Positions 41,605-50,422 of a stretch of 64,000 nt of DNA are shown one piece after another. A program made the translations under genes and the position numbers. The number at the start of each line of letters is the position of its first letter. Position 1 is the first letter of the stretch. The notes below the pieces were generated by a model. The model made no database searches. It was not told where the DNA came from and saw only the letters and a program-made list of their open reading frames with translations. Source of the DNA: CAZGUG01 sp964625335 (GTDB lineage: Bacteria > Bacillota > Clostridia > Ch29); the NCBI GenBank assembly GCA_964625335.1, contig CAZVBE010000002.1, positions 102,360-166,359 on the forward strand, read 5' to 3'.

Positions 41605-41744
41605 GAGATATAGGGAGTTGGACCAAGGAAATTAGATAGCATATGCATGAGGAACAGTATTGTAATGCATCATGAATGCTAGAGAGTAGCTTATTAATAG
41701 AGTAACGTGGTAAGAGGGAACAAGTTCCTGACAGCGCACTGTCC

Positions 41745-41770
41745 AAAAAGGAGACGAATGAAACGTCTCC
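41745..41770 (-). terminator. Terminator of the M24 peptidase gene
   Basis: On the minus strand GGAGACG-TTTCATT-CGTCTCC precedes five T. Confidence 0.7.
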
Positions 41771-41806
41771 AATACTCCCTCTCGCCTCCACTCGCAGTCT
41801 TTCCTA

Positions 41807-42949
41807 CTAAATAACTATAATATCCTTTGAGAACTTGCTCAAAGGCTCGCCGCCGTTTTCGCCAACCGCCACAACGTCCTCAACCCTTATCAGCAGCTTG
41901 CCGTCCATAATAACCGAAGGCTCTATTGTGAAGGTCATATTCCTTTGGAGCACCTCTTTGTACCCGGGCATAAGGTAAGGGTATTCATGGACATCCCTTC
42001 CGATAGAATGTCCCAGTCGGTGTCGGAAACCTTTATCATAGCCCCGTTCTTCGATATACCTTCTAGCCACCATATTAAGCCCCTCGCAGGTTATTTTACC
42101 CGGCACCATCGTTTGGATAGCATGCTTTTGGGCTTGCATTACCGTTTCATGTATTTTTACCATTTCTTCGGTTGGCTCGCCGGCATACACCGTTCTGCCA
42201 AAGTCGGAACAGAAGCCGTCCTTCATCACCCCGAAATCAAAGGCTATGGTGGTGCCTTTTTCAACCATGTTGACAGTGGTACCGCCCCAGTGAGTTTTGC
42301 TGCTGCCGCCGCATATCATTACGCCGGTGTGGAAGGAGGTGCCTTCACAGCCCTCCTGCAAAATTTGATGCTCTATTTCAGTCTTGATGTCAATTTCGCT
42401 CATGCCCACCTTAAGCATAGGTACTATTTTGCCAAACACCCTGTCGGTAATTTGTGCCGCTTCTCTCATCTTTGACAGTTCATAATCGGTTTTTACCTTA
42501 CGCAGGTTATTCATATACTTTTCCAGCGACATAAAATCAGCTTCGGGCATCATTTCCTTAAAGTTTATAAGCGTGGTCGAAAAGGTGTTTTTTGAAACGG
42601 CTATCCTTCCAACTTTTTTCAGCCGGTCGCCGATGACCCTTTGCACCGTGTCTTTAACCGGTATACCCTCAACAATAGTGATGTATTCGTCGATTATGCC
42701 GTGTGCATCTTCTTCAACGTGGCCTAAGTTTACCAGCATCTGAGGAACCAGGCAAAGGGTTTTGTCCGGAAAGATGTATGTTCCATAGGCCCAGTCGCCG
42801 TATGTGTTTGCATATGTAGGGTTGCAGCGTCCCTTTGGTATGCCGGCTAAGTATTCCAGCTCGCCCGATTTGGGAAGAAAACACAAATCAATATGTTCAC
42901 GCTCCATATATTCCATCAGGTTCTTTATTCGCTCCTCGAAATTTATCAT
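41807..42949 (-). CDS. M24-family Xaa-Pro aminopeptidase-like protein
   Basis: A 380-residue pita-bread-fold peptidase of the prolidase/aminopeptidase P group. N-terminal creatinase domain to about residue 155; the catalytic domain has metal ligands in AFDFGVMKDGFCSDFGRTVY (two Asp), HRLGHSIGRDVHE (His), FTIEPSV (Glu) and IRVEDVV (Glu). The start follows AGGGAGGTATGTAAC. It is divergent from the MarR/Liv operon, so it may be regulated with it and act on an imported peptide or N-acyl substrate. Family members also include non-peptidases (creatinase). Confidence 0.92.
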   Translation of the reverse strand: MINFEERIKNLMEYMEREHIDLCFLPKSGELEYLAGIPKGRCNPTYANTYGDWAYGTYIFPDKTLCLVPQMLVNLGHVEEDAHGIIDEYITIVEGIPVKDTVQRVIGDRLKKVGRIAVSKNTFSTTLINFKEMMPEADFMSLEKYMNNLRKVKTDYELSKMREAAQITDRVFGKIVPMLKVGMSEIDIKTEIEHQILQEGCEGTSFHTGVMICGGSSKTHWGGTTVNMVEKGTTIAFDFGVMKDGFCSDFGRTVYAGEPTEEMVKIHETVMQAQKHAIQTMVPGKITCEGLNMVARRYIEERGYDKGFRHRLGHSIGRDVHEYPYLMPGYKEVLQRNMTFTIEPSVIMDGKLLIRVEDVVAVGENGGEPLSKFSKDIIVI

Positions 42950-43058
42950 GTTACATACCTCCCTCTATAAATTGAATTCGCCATAGCCAGGTTTTTTCCT
43001 TTTATATAAATTACAGTATAAGTTCAATATTTTTAACAATTCTACAAATAAAAAAATA

Positions 43059-43120
43059 TTGACAAGAGTCGACAAAGTTCATATAATGGTTCGTAATATT
43101 ATTGTTTAATACATAAACAA
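43059..43120 (+). promoter_or_regulatory. Promoter and MarR operator of the Liv/flavoprotein operon
   Basis: TTGACA (43059-43064), 17-bp spacer, perfect TATAAT (43082-43087). A perfect palindrome TTGTTTA-N5-TAAACAA lies at 43102-43120, just past the expected start of transcription, the place for a repressor. The MarR gene starts 15 nt later, so autorepression is likely. Confidence 0.8.
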
Positions 43121-43134
43121 AACAGGAGGATTAA

Positions 43135-43596
43135 ATGGGTAAAGAAATTGAACTGCTCGATGAGTTGTTAAACCGTATAAGTAACTCTATCAATGCATTA
43201 GAAAAACAGACCAGGTGCTATGATGGAGAAATTACATCCACCCCCCCCGAGGCCCACTTGATTGAGGTTATACACAATCACCCGGATGCCAATACAAGCG
43301 AGATTGCGGCTATTCTGGGTCTTACAAAGGGCAGTATCTCTATACGAACAGCAAAGCTCTGCAAGAAAGGTCTGATTGAAAAGTACAATCAGGAGGGTAA
43401 TAAAAAAGAGATATATTATCGTGTTACTCCCCTTGGACAAAGGGTGTATGACGGGCACGAAAAATATCATACCGAACAAAACCGGAAGATTTATAACAGA
43501 TTTTTATCCTTTTCGGAGAAACAAAGAAAATTTATTTGTGATTTCCTTAAGGAGTATGCGGATTATCTTGAAGACAGCTATTTCCCGAAAAAATAA
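43135..43596 (+). CDS. MarR-family regulator of the Liv/flavoprotein operon
   Basis: A 153-residue winged-helix regulator (ANTSEIAAILGLTKGSISIRTAKLCKKGLIEKY, with wing region NKKEIYYRVTPLG). RBS AGGAGG precedes ATG 43135. It starts the cluster and is followed 64 nt later by a substrate-binding lipoprotein. The palindrome upstream is its likely operator, and the transported compound or a product its likely ligand. No ligand can be read from sequence. Confidence 0.9.
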   Translation: MGKEIELLDELLNRISNSINALEKQTRCYDGEITSTPPEAHLIEVIHNHPDANTSEIAAILGLTKGSISIRTAKLCKKGLIEKYNQEGNKKEIYYRVTPLGQRVYDGHEKYHTEQNRKIYNRFLSFSEKQRKFICDFLKEYADYLEDSYFPKK

Positions 43597-43660
43597 ACCT
43601 CATGTCCCGGCATGGGTTAATTATATAAAATCAGATTTACAAAAAAGGGAGGGCAATAAA

Positions 43661-44818
43661 ATGAAGAAAAAATTAATGTGCTTGGCATTGGCTGTGGTTA
43701 TCATTCTGACAGTTGCCGGTTGCTCGGACAACGCAAGCACGGACACAGGCGCAGATGCACAGGAAGAAACAGTTAAAATCGCCGTCATGGCGCCGTTGAC
43801 AGGAAATCTCGCCAACATAGGTGAGCAATTTAAACAGGGCGTGGAGCTAAAAGCTAAACAAGTAAACGATGGCGGAGGAGTCAACGGTAAAAAGGTAGAG
43901 ATTGCATATTTCGACGATAAAGGTGATGCAAAGGAAGCAGCCAACATTGCTCAGCTTATTGTAAACGATAAAGACATTGTTGCTGTAATAGGCAGCTATA
44001 CAAGCTCTGTCTGCTTTGCAGCTACACCGATTTTTGATCAAGTAAGTCTTTCCATGGTTACTCCTTCGGCATCCAATCCCGACCTCATAAAGGATAACAA
44101 GGTAATGTTCAAGATGTGGACCGGCTTTGATGTCTACGCTCCCATGATTGCCGACCTGGCAATTACCGAGCTGAATGCCAAGGATATTGCCGTTATTTAT
44201 GCATACAATGACTGGGGTATAGGCGTTAAGGACTATTTTGTTGAAAGGGCTAATAAACTGGGTGGAAACATAGTTGCAGAAGAAGTTGTCTATGATGGTG
44301 ACAAGGATTTTAAAACACAGCTGACCGGTATTAAAGCAAAGAATCCCGACACCCTCGTAATTCTGACGTATTATGCGGAAGGCGCGGTTATTGTACAGCA
44401 GGCAAAGGCCCTTGGGATTGATGCCCAGTATGTTGCATCAGGCACCTTTGTAGAGGATCAATTCCTCGAAATGGCAGGGGAATACGCAGAGGGAATGTAT
44501 GTTATAAACGAATTTGTTGCCGATGACCCAAGACCGTCTGTTAAGGAATTTGTAGATGCTTACAAGGAAGAGTTCAACGGCGAACTGCCGGGCAACTATC
44601 AAGGCAATTCATATGATGCACTGGGTGCCATTGTCCATGCATATGAGAATTCAGGCGAGACAAGGGAAAAGGTTAACGAAGGCCTGCACAACCTGAAAGA
44701 CTACCAGGGTATAAGCGGTTCACTGACATTCCAGGGGCAGGAAATAATCAAGCCTCAGGTCTTTGTACAGCTTAAAGACGGCGAATGGTCATATTACAAA
44801 GAATCTCCAGTCAGGTAA
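43661..44818 (+). CDS. Branched-chain-amino-acid-type ABC transporter substrate-binding lipoprotein
   Basis: A 385-residue LivJ-type periplasmic-binding-fold lipoprotein: signal and lipobox TVAGC (Cys about 20), then EETVKIAVMAPLTGNLANIGEQ, which is the family start. Start ATG 43661 has GGGAGGG upstream. LivJ-type proteins bind branched-chain amino acids, amides, urea or aromatic acids. The FAD and Fe-S genes downstream suggest an organic acid rather than plain valine, but this is inference. Confidence 0.93.
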   Translation: MKKKLMCLALAVVIILTVAGCSDNASTDTGADAQEETVKIAVMAPLTGNLANIGEQFKQGVELKAKQVNDGGGVNGKKVEIAYFDDKGDAKEAANIAQLIVNDKDIVAVIGSYTSSVCFAATPIFDQVSLSMVTPSASNPDLIKDNKVMFKMWTGFDVYAPMIADLAITELNAKDIAVIYAYNDWGIGVKDYFVERANKLGGNIVAEEVVYDGDKDFKTQLTGIKAKNPDTLVILTYYAEGAVIVQQAKALGIDAQYVASGTFVEDQFLEMAGEYAEGMYVINEFVADDPRPSVKEFVDAYKEEFNGELPGNYQGNSYDALGAIVHAYENSGETREKVNEGLHNLKDYQGISGSLTFQGQEIIKPQVFVQLKDGEWSYYKESPVR

Positions 44819-44840
44819 TAGTGCTGCTAATGATAAAAGT

Positions 44841-44863
44841 GGGGGGGAGTATTCTCCCTCTCC
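44841..44863 (+). promoter_or_regulatory. Hairpin between binding-protein and permease genes
   Basis: GGGGGAG-TATT-CTCCCTC with flanking G/C bases and then a T-rich stretch. Such hairpins often keep binding protein levels above permease levels. Confidence 0.5.
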
Positions 44864-44911
44864 AAACTTTGTTTGCAACAAGGCAATAATCGGAAAAGGA
44901 GACAGGATTAT

Positions 44912-45784
44912 ATGCTCATTCAACAAATAGTCAACGGCATAACATTGGGTAGCATCTATGCGCTGATGGCAATTGGCTATGCAATGGTTTTCAGTCTTCT
45001 GGAGCTCATAAATTTCTCCCATGGCCAAATATTTATGTTGGGCGCATTCTTAGGTCTTTACACGATGAGACTTATAAGCGGCAATTTTATTGTTATCCTG
45101 GGTGTTGCTGTTGTGTTGACAGCGCTGGCAGGCATCTGCGTCGAACGCATTGCAGTCAGTCCTTTGCGCAAAAAGGGCGCACCAAAGGTTTCATCTCTTA
45201 TTACAACGCTTTCCATGGGCATAATAATTGAAAACCTGGTTCTGGTAATTTGCGGAAGCAGGTTCCAGGGTTTTAAACCTCCCTTTGAAGTTAAATATTT
45301 TGATATTTACGGGATAAGGATTTCTTCACTAGAGATTGTAATCATTGCACTGGCATTGTCACTTATGGTAGTAATTTCCCTGTTCATGTATAAAACAAAG
45401 TATGGCATGGCAATCCGCGGCTGTTCGCAGGACATAGAAACCACATCGCTTATGGGTGTAAATGTCAACATATTCATTGCTGCGACCTTCGGAGTTGGCT
45501 CTATGCTTGCTGCGGCTGCCGGTATACTTATAGGTTATTATTATAACTTTGTTGAACCGTCAATGGGAGCAATCGTTGGCATGAAAGGCTTCACCGCGTC
45601 TGTTCTGGGCGGCCGTGGCATGATTTCAGGCGGCGTGCTTGGCGGGTTTGTTCTTGGTATTTTGGAGTCACTGGGCACTATGGTTTTTACCGCCCAATAC
45701 AGGGATACCATTGCTTTTACCGTACTTATTCTGATTTTGCTCTTTAAGCCGGACGGATTGCTTGGAAAACGGAGGGACAAATAA
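44912..45784 (+). CDS. LivH-type permease
   Basis: A 290-residue membrane permease of the LivH class (GITLGSIYALMAIGYAMVFSLLELINFSHGQIFMLGAF), with about eight helices. Start ATG 44912 has AAAAGGAGAC upstream. It pairs with the LivM-type permease that overlaps its stop by one base (TAATG). Confidence 0.93.
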   Translation: MLIQQIVNGITLGSIYALMAIGYAMVFSLLELINFSHGQIFMLGAFLGLYTMRLISGNFIVILGVAVVLTALAGICVERIAVSPLRKKGAPKVSSLITTLSMGIIIENLVLVICGSRFQGFKPPFEVKYFDIYGIRISSLEIVIIALALSLMVVISLFMYKTKYGMAIRGCSQDIETTSLMGVNVNIFIAATFGVGSMLAAAAGILIGYYYNFVEPSMGAIVGMKGFTASVLGGRGMISGGVLGGFVLGILESLGTMVFTAQYRDTIAFTVLILILLFKPDGLLGKRRDK

Positions 45785-46782
45785 TGGATAAGACGAAGAA
45801 ATTTATAAAAAAATATTTTCTACAGATGCTTGGACTTATAATAATTCTTGTACCTGTGATTTCGGGAAATTCGTATTATTATCAGGTTGCCACAATGTGC
45901 GGTATTTACTGCCTGTTTACAATAAGCGTAAACCTTGTCACAGGCTTTACAGGTCAGCTGACCCTGGGACAGGTTGCTTTTTATGCTATAGGTGCTTATG
46001 CTTCAACTATACTTGCAATGAATCTTTCAGTACCGGTGCTTTTGGCAATGGTACTGGGCGGTTTGATTGCCGCCGTGTTCGGACTGCTCATTGGCTTTCC
46101 GGCGCTGCGGCTTTCGGGGGTTTACCTGGGTATTGCCACCCTTGGCTTTGCGGAAATTGTACGCCAGGCATCATTGATTTGGATAGATCTGACGAGGGGC
46201 CCGTTGGGTATCCCCGGTATTCCAAGGCCGGGTATATTCGGCTATGTCATTGACTCAGGGTTTGATTATTTTGTTTTGATATTGGTGATTTTAACTCTGG
46301 TCTACATTGCCGTCGACCGTCTTACCAAATCAAAGGTGGGACTGGTGTTTCTGTCCATCCGTGAGGATGAAACGGCAGCCGAGTCAATAGGTATAAACAT
46401 AGCTTTTTACAAGGTATTAGCATTTGTAATAAGCGCTTTTATTGCCGGAATAGCAGGTGCCTTTATGGCTCATTTCATAACGTATATCAGCCCGTCAAAC
46501 TTTACAAGTGCGGAATCCTTTCTGGTTCTGTCCATGTACGTCCTGGGAGGCCCGGCATCACTGCCCGGTTCAATCGGAGGCGCCGTAGTGCTTACCGTTG
46601 CTTCGGAAGCCTTACGGTTTTTACAGGGCTACCGGCAAATCTTCTATGGGGTGCTGTTGATTACAATAATACTGTTCAAGCCTGACGGCATAAGCGGAAT
46701 TTTAAAAATTAATAAAATTACCGCGGGCCTGCCAAAAAAATTGGAAGAGCTTAACCTTTCGTCAAAGGAGGGTGAGAATTAA
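45784..46782 (+). CDS. LivM-type permease
   Basis: A 332-residue LivM-class permease with about nine to ten helices, the NLVTGFTGQLTLGQVAFYAIGAYA motif (read over residues about 51-74), and GVYLGIATLGFAEIVRQ for ATPase coupling. It overlaps both neighbours by one base at TAATG, indicating translational coupling of the whole importer. Confidence 0.93.
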   Translation: MDKTKKFIKKYFLQMLGLIIILVPVISGNSYYYQVATMCGIYCLFTISVNLVTGFTGQLTLGQVAFYAIGAYASTILAMNLSVPVLLAMVLGGLIAAVFGLLIGFPALRLSGVYLGIATLGFAEIVRQASLIWIDLTRGPLGIPGIPRPGIFGYVIDSGFDYFVLILVILTLVYIAVDRLTKSKVGLVFLSIREDETAAESIGINIAFYKVLAFVISAFIAGIAGAFMAHFITYISPSNFTSAESFLVLSMYVLGGPASLPGSIGGAVVLTVASEALRFLQGYRQIFYGVLLITIILFKPDGISGILKINKITAGLPKKLEELNLSSKEGEN

Positions 46783-47561
46783 TGGCACATTCTTTAATGG
46801 TAAAAAACCTTTCAAAGCATTTTGGAGGACTAAAAGCTGTGTCAGGAATTTCCTTCGACATTGAAAAATGCAAAATATCAGGGCTTATTGGCCCCAACGG
46901 AAGCGGTAAAACCACAACCCTTAACATGATTTCCGGGTTTTTGACCCCGACAACGGGTGAAATCCACTTTAAGGATGAGAACATCGCCGGCAAGAGAATG
47001 GCAGAGATTAACCGGATGGGTATTGCCAGAACATTTCAGCAGATAAGGCTCTTTCCCGAGCTTACCTGTTTTCAGAATGTTCTTGCTGCACGCCACTCCC
47101 AGAAGGGAGAAACATGGTGGCATTCCATATTAACGCCAAAAAAGAACGAAACCGAAGCGAAAAAATCCCGCAAAAAAGCACTGGAAATCCTTGATTTTGT
47201 GGGTATTTATGAATACAGAAACACCCAGGCCAGAAACCTTTCATATGGCAATCAACGCAAGCTGGAGATTGCCCGTGCCCTTGCAACAGAGCCCAAGCTG
47301 CTGCTGCTGGACGAGCCGGTGGCAGGCATGAACCCAACAGAGGCGGAAGCGGTGGTAGTTCTTCTAAGAAAGCTCAGAGACGACGGTTTAACCGCAATTC
47401 TTGTAGAGCACACCATGAACGTAGTTATGAATATTTGCGACGATATAGTTGTTCTTGACATGGGACAAATAATTGCAAAGGGCAAACCGATGGAAATTTT
47501 GGCAAATCAGAAAGTTATAGATGCTTATCTGGGCAAAAGAGGAGGAAAAGGTGATGCTTAA
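46782..47561 (+). CDS. LivG-type ABC ATPase
   Basis: A 259-residue ATPase: Walker A GPNGSGKTTT, signature LSYGNQRKLEIARAL, Walker B LLLLDEPVAGMNPTE, and the extended ARTFQQIRLFPELT segment typical of LivG. It energises import together with the LivF-type ATPase that overlaps its end by 8 nt. Confidence 0.94.
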   Translation: MAHSLMVKNLSKHFGGLKAVSGISFDIEKCKISGLIGPNGSGKTTTLNMISGFLTPTTGEIHFKDENIAGKRMAEINRMGIARTFQQIRLFPELTCFQNVLAARHSQKGETWWHSILTPKKNETEAKKSRKKALEILDFVGIYEYRNTQARNLSYGNQRKLEIARALATEPKLLLLDEPVAGMNPTEAEAVVVLLRKLRDDGLTAILVEHTMNVVMNICDDIVVLDMGQIIAKGKPMEILANQKVIDAYLGKRGGKGDA

Positions 47562-48264
47562 AATTGAAAACCTCAATGTCCATTATGGAAAAATTCATGC
47601 CCTTAACAACGTATCCATTGAGGTACCCGATAAATCGGTCATCACGATAGTGGGCAGCAACGGTGCGGGCAAGAGCACGTTGTTGCGTTCGGTGGCGGGG
47701 CTTGTCAGGCTATCGGGCGGCAAAATCACATTTGACGGTCGGTCCATAGAGCAGCTGCCGCCGCACAAGCGGGTAAAGGCAGGTATTGTCCTCACCCCTG
47801 AAGGACGCCGTGTTTTCCCGAAAATGAGCGTCCGTGAAAACATTGCCCTTGGTGCATTCACAAGGTCAAAATCAGAACTGCAAAACGCTGAACAGACCGC
47901 GTTTTCAATGTTCCCACGCTTGAAAGACAGATATAACCAGCTTGCCGGGACCCTTTCGGGCGGCGAACAGCAAATGCTTGCCATTGCACGATCCATGGCT
48001 TCAAAGCCAAAGCTTTTGCTTCTTGACGAGCCGTCTATGGGGCTTGCGCCTAATATGGTGGATGTGGTGGAAAGCGCAATCAACTATATCAGAGACCAGG
48101 GAGTTTCCATTTTGATTGTTGAGCAGAACATTTTCATGGCCTTTGATGTTTCCGACTTCGGGTATGTAATCCAAACTGGAAGCATTGTGCTTTCAGGTAA
48201 ATCGAGCGAGCTTGTAAATGTTGATATGGTAAAGAAAGCATATTTAGGCGAAATAAAAGAATAA
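47554..48264 (+). CDS. LivF-type ABC ATPase
   Basis: A 236-residue ATPase: Walker A GSNGAGKSTLL, signature LSGGEQQMLAIARSM, Walker B LLLLDEPSMGLAP. Start ATG 47554 has GGAGGAAAAGG upstream and overlaps the LivG-type stop. It ends 21 nt before the flavoprotein gene. Confidence 0.94.
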   Translation: MLKIENLNVHYGKIHALNNVSIEVPDKSVITIVGSNGAGKSTLLRSVAGLVRLSGGKITFDGRSIEQLPPHKRVKAGIVLTPEGRRVFPKMSVRENIALGAFTRSKSELQNAEQTAFSMFPRLKDRYNQLAGTLSGGEQQMLAIARSMASKPKLLLLDEPSMGLAPNMVDVVESAINYIRDQGVSILIVEQNIFMAFDVSDFGYVIQTGSIVLSGKSSELVNVDMVKKAYLGEIKE

Positions 48265-48285
48265 AAATTTAGGAGGAACGCTCTA

Positions 48286-50097
48286 ATGGGTAATATAGTC
48301 AGCAAGGTTGTCGAAACCGAAATCCTCGTGGTGGGCGGCGGCGGTGCGGGAATCACTGCGGCAATCGGTGCGGCAAGAAGCGGCGCCAAGGTGCTGCTTG
48401 TCTCAAAAGGACAGGTGGGCAACAGCGGAAACACGATTATGATTGGCGGCAGCTTTGCCATGGACGGGCACAGTGCCTATTATGATTATGATATTAAAGA
48501 AGCCGATAAGGAATTTACAAAGGCAGATTTATATGAGTCCATTATAAAGGACGGCTTTTATATAAACGACCAAAACATGGTCCGGCAGTTTGTTGAAGAA
48601 AGCCCTGCAATTGTCTATGAGGTTGTGAAATGGGCGGAGCAGACAGGCAAGCCCTTTGACTTCGGACCGCCGTCAACCTGGTGGATGTCGGGCAGGATGA
48701 TGGGCAATGCATTAAAACAAGGGCTTGTGTCCACGCCGGGTATTGAACGGATTAGTGATATTGCTGTTATTGAGCTGCTTTCAGATGGCGGCCGTGTATG
48801 CGGTGCTCTGGCCCTGGAGCTTAATACGGGGGACTTTGTCCAGATCAACGCGAAAGCCGTTGTCCTGGGAACAGGTGGATTCCAGCCCTTCTCACTGAAA
48901 AACACCAACTCGGATATGACCGGTGACGGTGTGGCTATGGCTTTTCGTGCCGGAGCAAAGGTTTCGGATATGGAATTCCTGCTGTTTTTGATGACTGCTC
49001 TTGAGCCCCAGGATATCGTTGGCTCTATTCTGCCTCTTATGCTTGTGACTATGCCGACATTTAAATATGTGGCAACCGACAGAGAAGGCAAGGAGCTTAC
49101 AATGCCGCAGGAACTTAAGGATATGGAAACAAAGAGTGAGATCTGCAAGCTTTTGCACATGGTTTATTACGGTAAAACAATTACCACCGACAATAAAACA
49201 GACAAGGGCGGTGTGTTTCTCAAAATTACAGGTACAGATGAGGAAATTAACCAAGCCTTTGACGAAACGGTGGAATTGTTCAGGAAGTTCTATAAAGAAG
49301 GATTTTATCACCACAACGATATAAATAAAGTCCGGAGAATGTGCCTCGATAAGAGAAGATGGGAAGTGGGACTGGGCAACGAATATTCTGTTGGTGGTAT
49401 TCTGGTTAACGAAAAAATGGAGACCACTGTAAAGGGGCTGTTTGCCGGAGGCGAATGCGCCAGCGGGGTATTCGGCGCGAACCGCGTTGCCGATGCTGTC
49501 ACTGAAATGGTGGTTCAGGGCTACCGTGCAGGGTTAACGGCAGCGGAATATGCGAAAACCGCACATGCCGGCAACTGCGGTACGGAATGCGGCAGTATAA
49601 TCGCAGAAAGGCTCTTGGAGGTGCTGAACAACAAGGGAGGCATTTTGGTCAACGAAGCAGTCAGGAGATTTGAAGCTATCTCCGACAAATATCTCAATTG
49701 CTATCGTGACGGCGAGGGACTTCGCGCCGCAATTGAACAGTATGAGCAGTTGGAAAAGGAGCTGGAAAATGCGACGATTTTATGTAAGGACATGGCATAC
49801 AACGCAGAACTAATGGGGCTTATTGCCCTGAAAAACCGTCTGCTGTGTTCAAAACTTGCTGCATATATGGGCGAAGCACGAAAGGAAAGCCGCGGGCTGC
49901 ATTTGCGTCTTGATTATCCTAATATTGACAACAAGAACTACTTTGTCCGATCAATTGCCCATAAAGACGGAGACAATATAGAGCTTTCAACCCGCAAGCC
50001 AATAGCAGGAGAAATAGCTCCGCCTGATTATGAAACAATCGAATATGAAAGATATCTGCTGGAAACAGGCATAGGCCTTGAAAATCTTCAGGATTGA
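48286..50097 (+). CDS. FAD-dependent fumarate reductase/succinate dehydrogenase-type flavoprotein
   Basis: A 603-residue flavoprotein of the SdhA/FrdA/L-aspartate oxidase superfamily. It has the FAD-binding ILVVGGGGAGITAAIGAA at the N-terminus, GNSGNTIMIGG, GQVG and a C-terminal helical domain. The SVGGILVNEKMETTVKGLFAGGECASGVFGANR region (about residues 367-400) is the second FAD segment; Arg400 could be catalytic. The usual His-Pro-Thr FAD-linking histidine motif was not recognised, so FAD may be non-covalent. It is in one transcript with the importer and a [2Fe-2S] protein; it probably reduces or oxidises an enoate-type substrate. Confidence 0.88.
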   Translation: MGNIVSKVVETEILVVGGGGAGITAAIGAARSGAKVLLVSKGQVGNSGNTIMIGGSFAMDGHSAYYDYDIKEADKEFTKADLYESIIKDGFYINDQNMVRQFVEESPAIVYEVVKWAEQTGKPFDFGPPSTWWMSGRMMGNALKQGLVSTPGIERISDIAVIELLSDGGRVCGALALELNTGDFVQINAKAVVLGTGGFQPFSLKNTNSDMTGDGVAMAFRAGAKVSDMEFLLFLMTALEPQDIVGSILPLMLVTMPTFKYVATDREGKELTMPQELKDMETKSEICKLLHMVYYGKTITTDNKTDKGGVFLKITGTDEEINQAFDETVELFRKFYKEGFYHHNDINKVRRMCLDKRRWEVGLGNEYSVGGILVNEKMETTVKGLFAGGECASGVFGANRVADAVTEMVVQGYRAGLTAAEYAKTAHAGNCGTECGSIIAERLLEVLNNKGGILVNEAVRRFEAISDKYLNCYRDGEGLRAAIEQYEQLEKELENATILCKDMAYNAELMGLIALKNRLLCSKLAAYMGEARKESRGLHLRLDYPNIDNKNYFVRSIAHKDGDNIELSTRKPIAGEIAPPDYETIEYERYLLETGIGLENLQD

Positions 50098-50116
50098 TCT
50101 GAAAAGGGGGATGATT

Positions 50117-50410
50117 ATGAAAGTTAAAGTATTAAGAACTTCGCCGGAAAAGCATTTTGATGAATTTACAGTCCCTTTTCCAATAGACGGTGAATACACG
50201 ATAATGGATGTTTTGCGATATATCTCGGATAATATTGATCCGACTCTGGCGTATTTTTCCCATGCAGTGTGCAACCACGGCATTTGCGGCAGATGCGCCG
50301 TTAAGTGCAACGGCAGGGTTGTTGTTGCCTGTATAACCCATGCAGATTGTGACGAGCTGATGCTGGAGCCCAAAAACAAAAAGGTTGTCAAAGATTTGCT
50401 TTGTCAATAA
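50117..50410 (+). CDS. One-domain [2Fe-2S] protein, SdhB/FrdB N-domain-like
   Basis: A 97-residue protein like only the N-terminal half of succinate dehydrogenase/fumarate reductase iron-sulfur subunits. The [2Fe-2S] ligands are Cys52, Cys57, Cys60 and Cys72 (VCNHGICGRC, VACITH) at family spacing. The C-terminal 4Fe-4S/3Fe-4S domain of SdhB is absent. Start ATG 50117 has AAGGGGG upstream. It probably links the flavoprotein to a soluble electron donor, as no membrane anchor subunit is in the cluster. Confidence 0.86.
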   Translation: MKVKVLRTSPEKHFDEFTVPFPIDGEYTIMDVLRYISDNIDPTLAYFSHAVCNHGICGRCAVKCNGRVVVACITHADCDELMLEPKNKKVVKDLLCQ

Positions 50411-50422
50411 GGGAGGTGCCAT

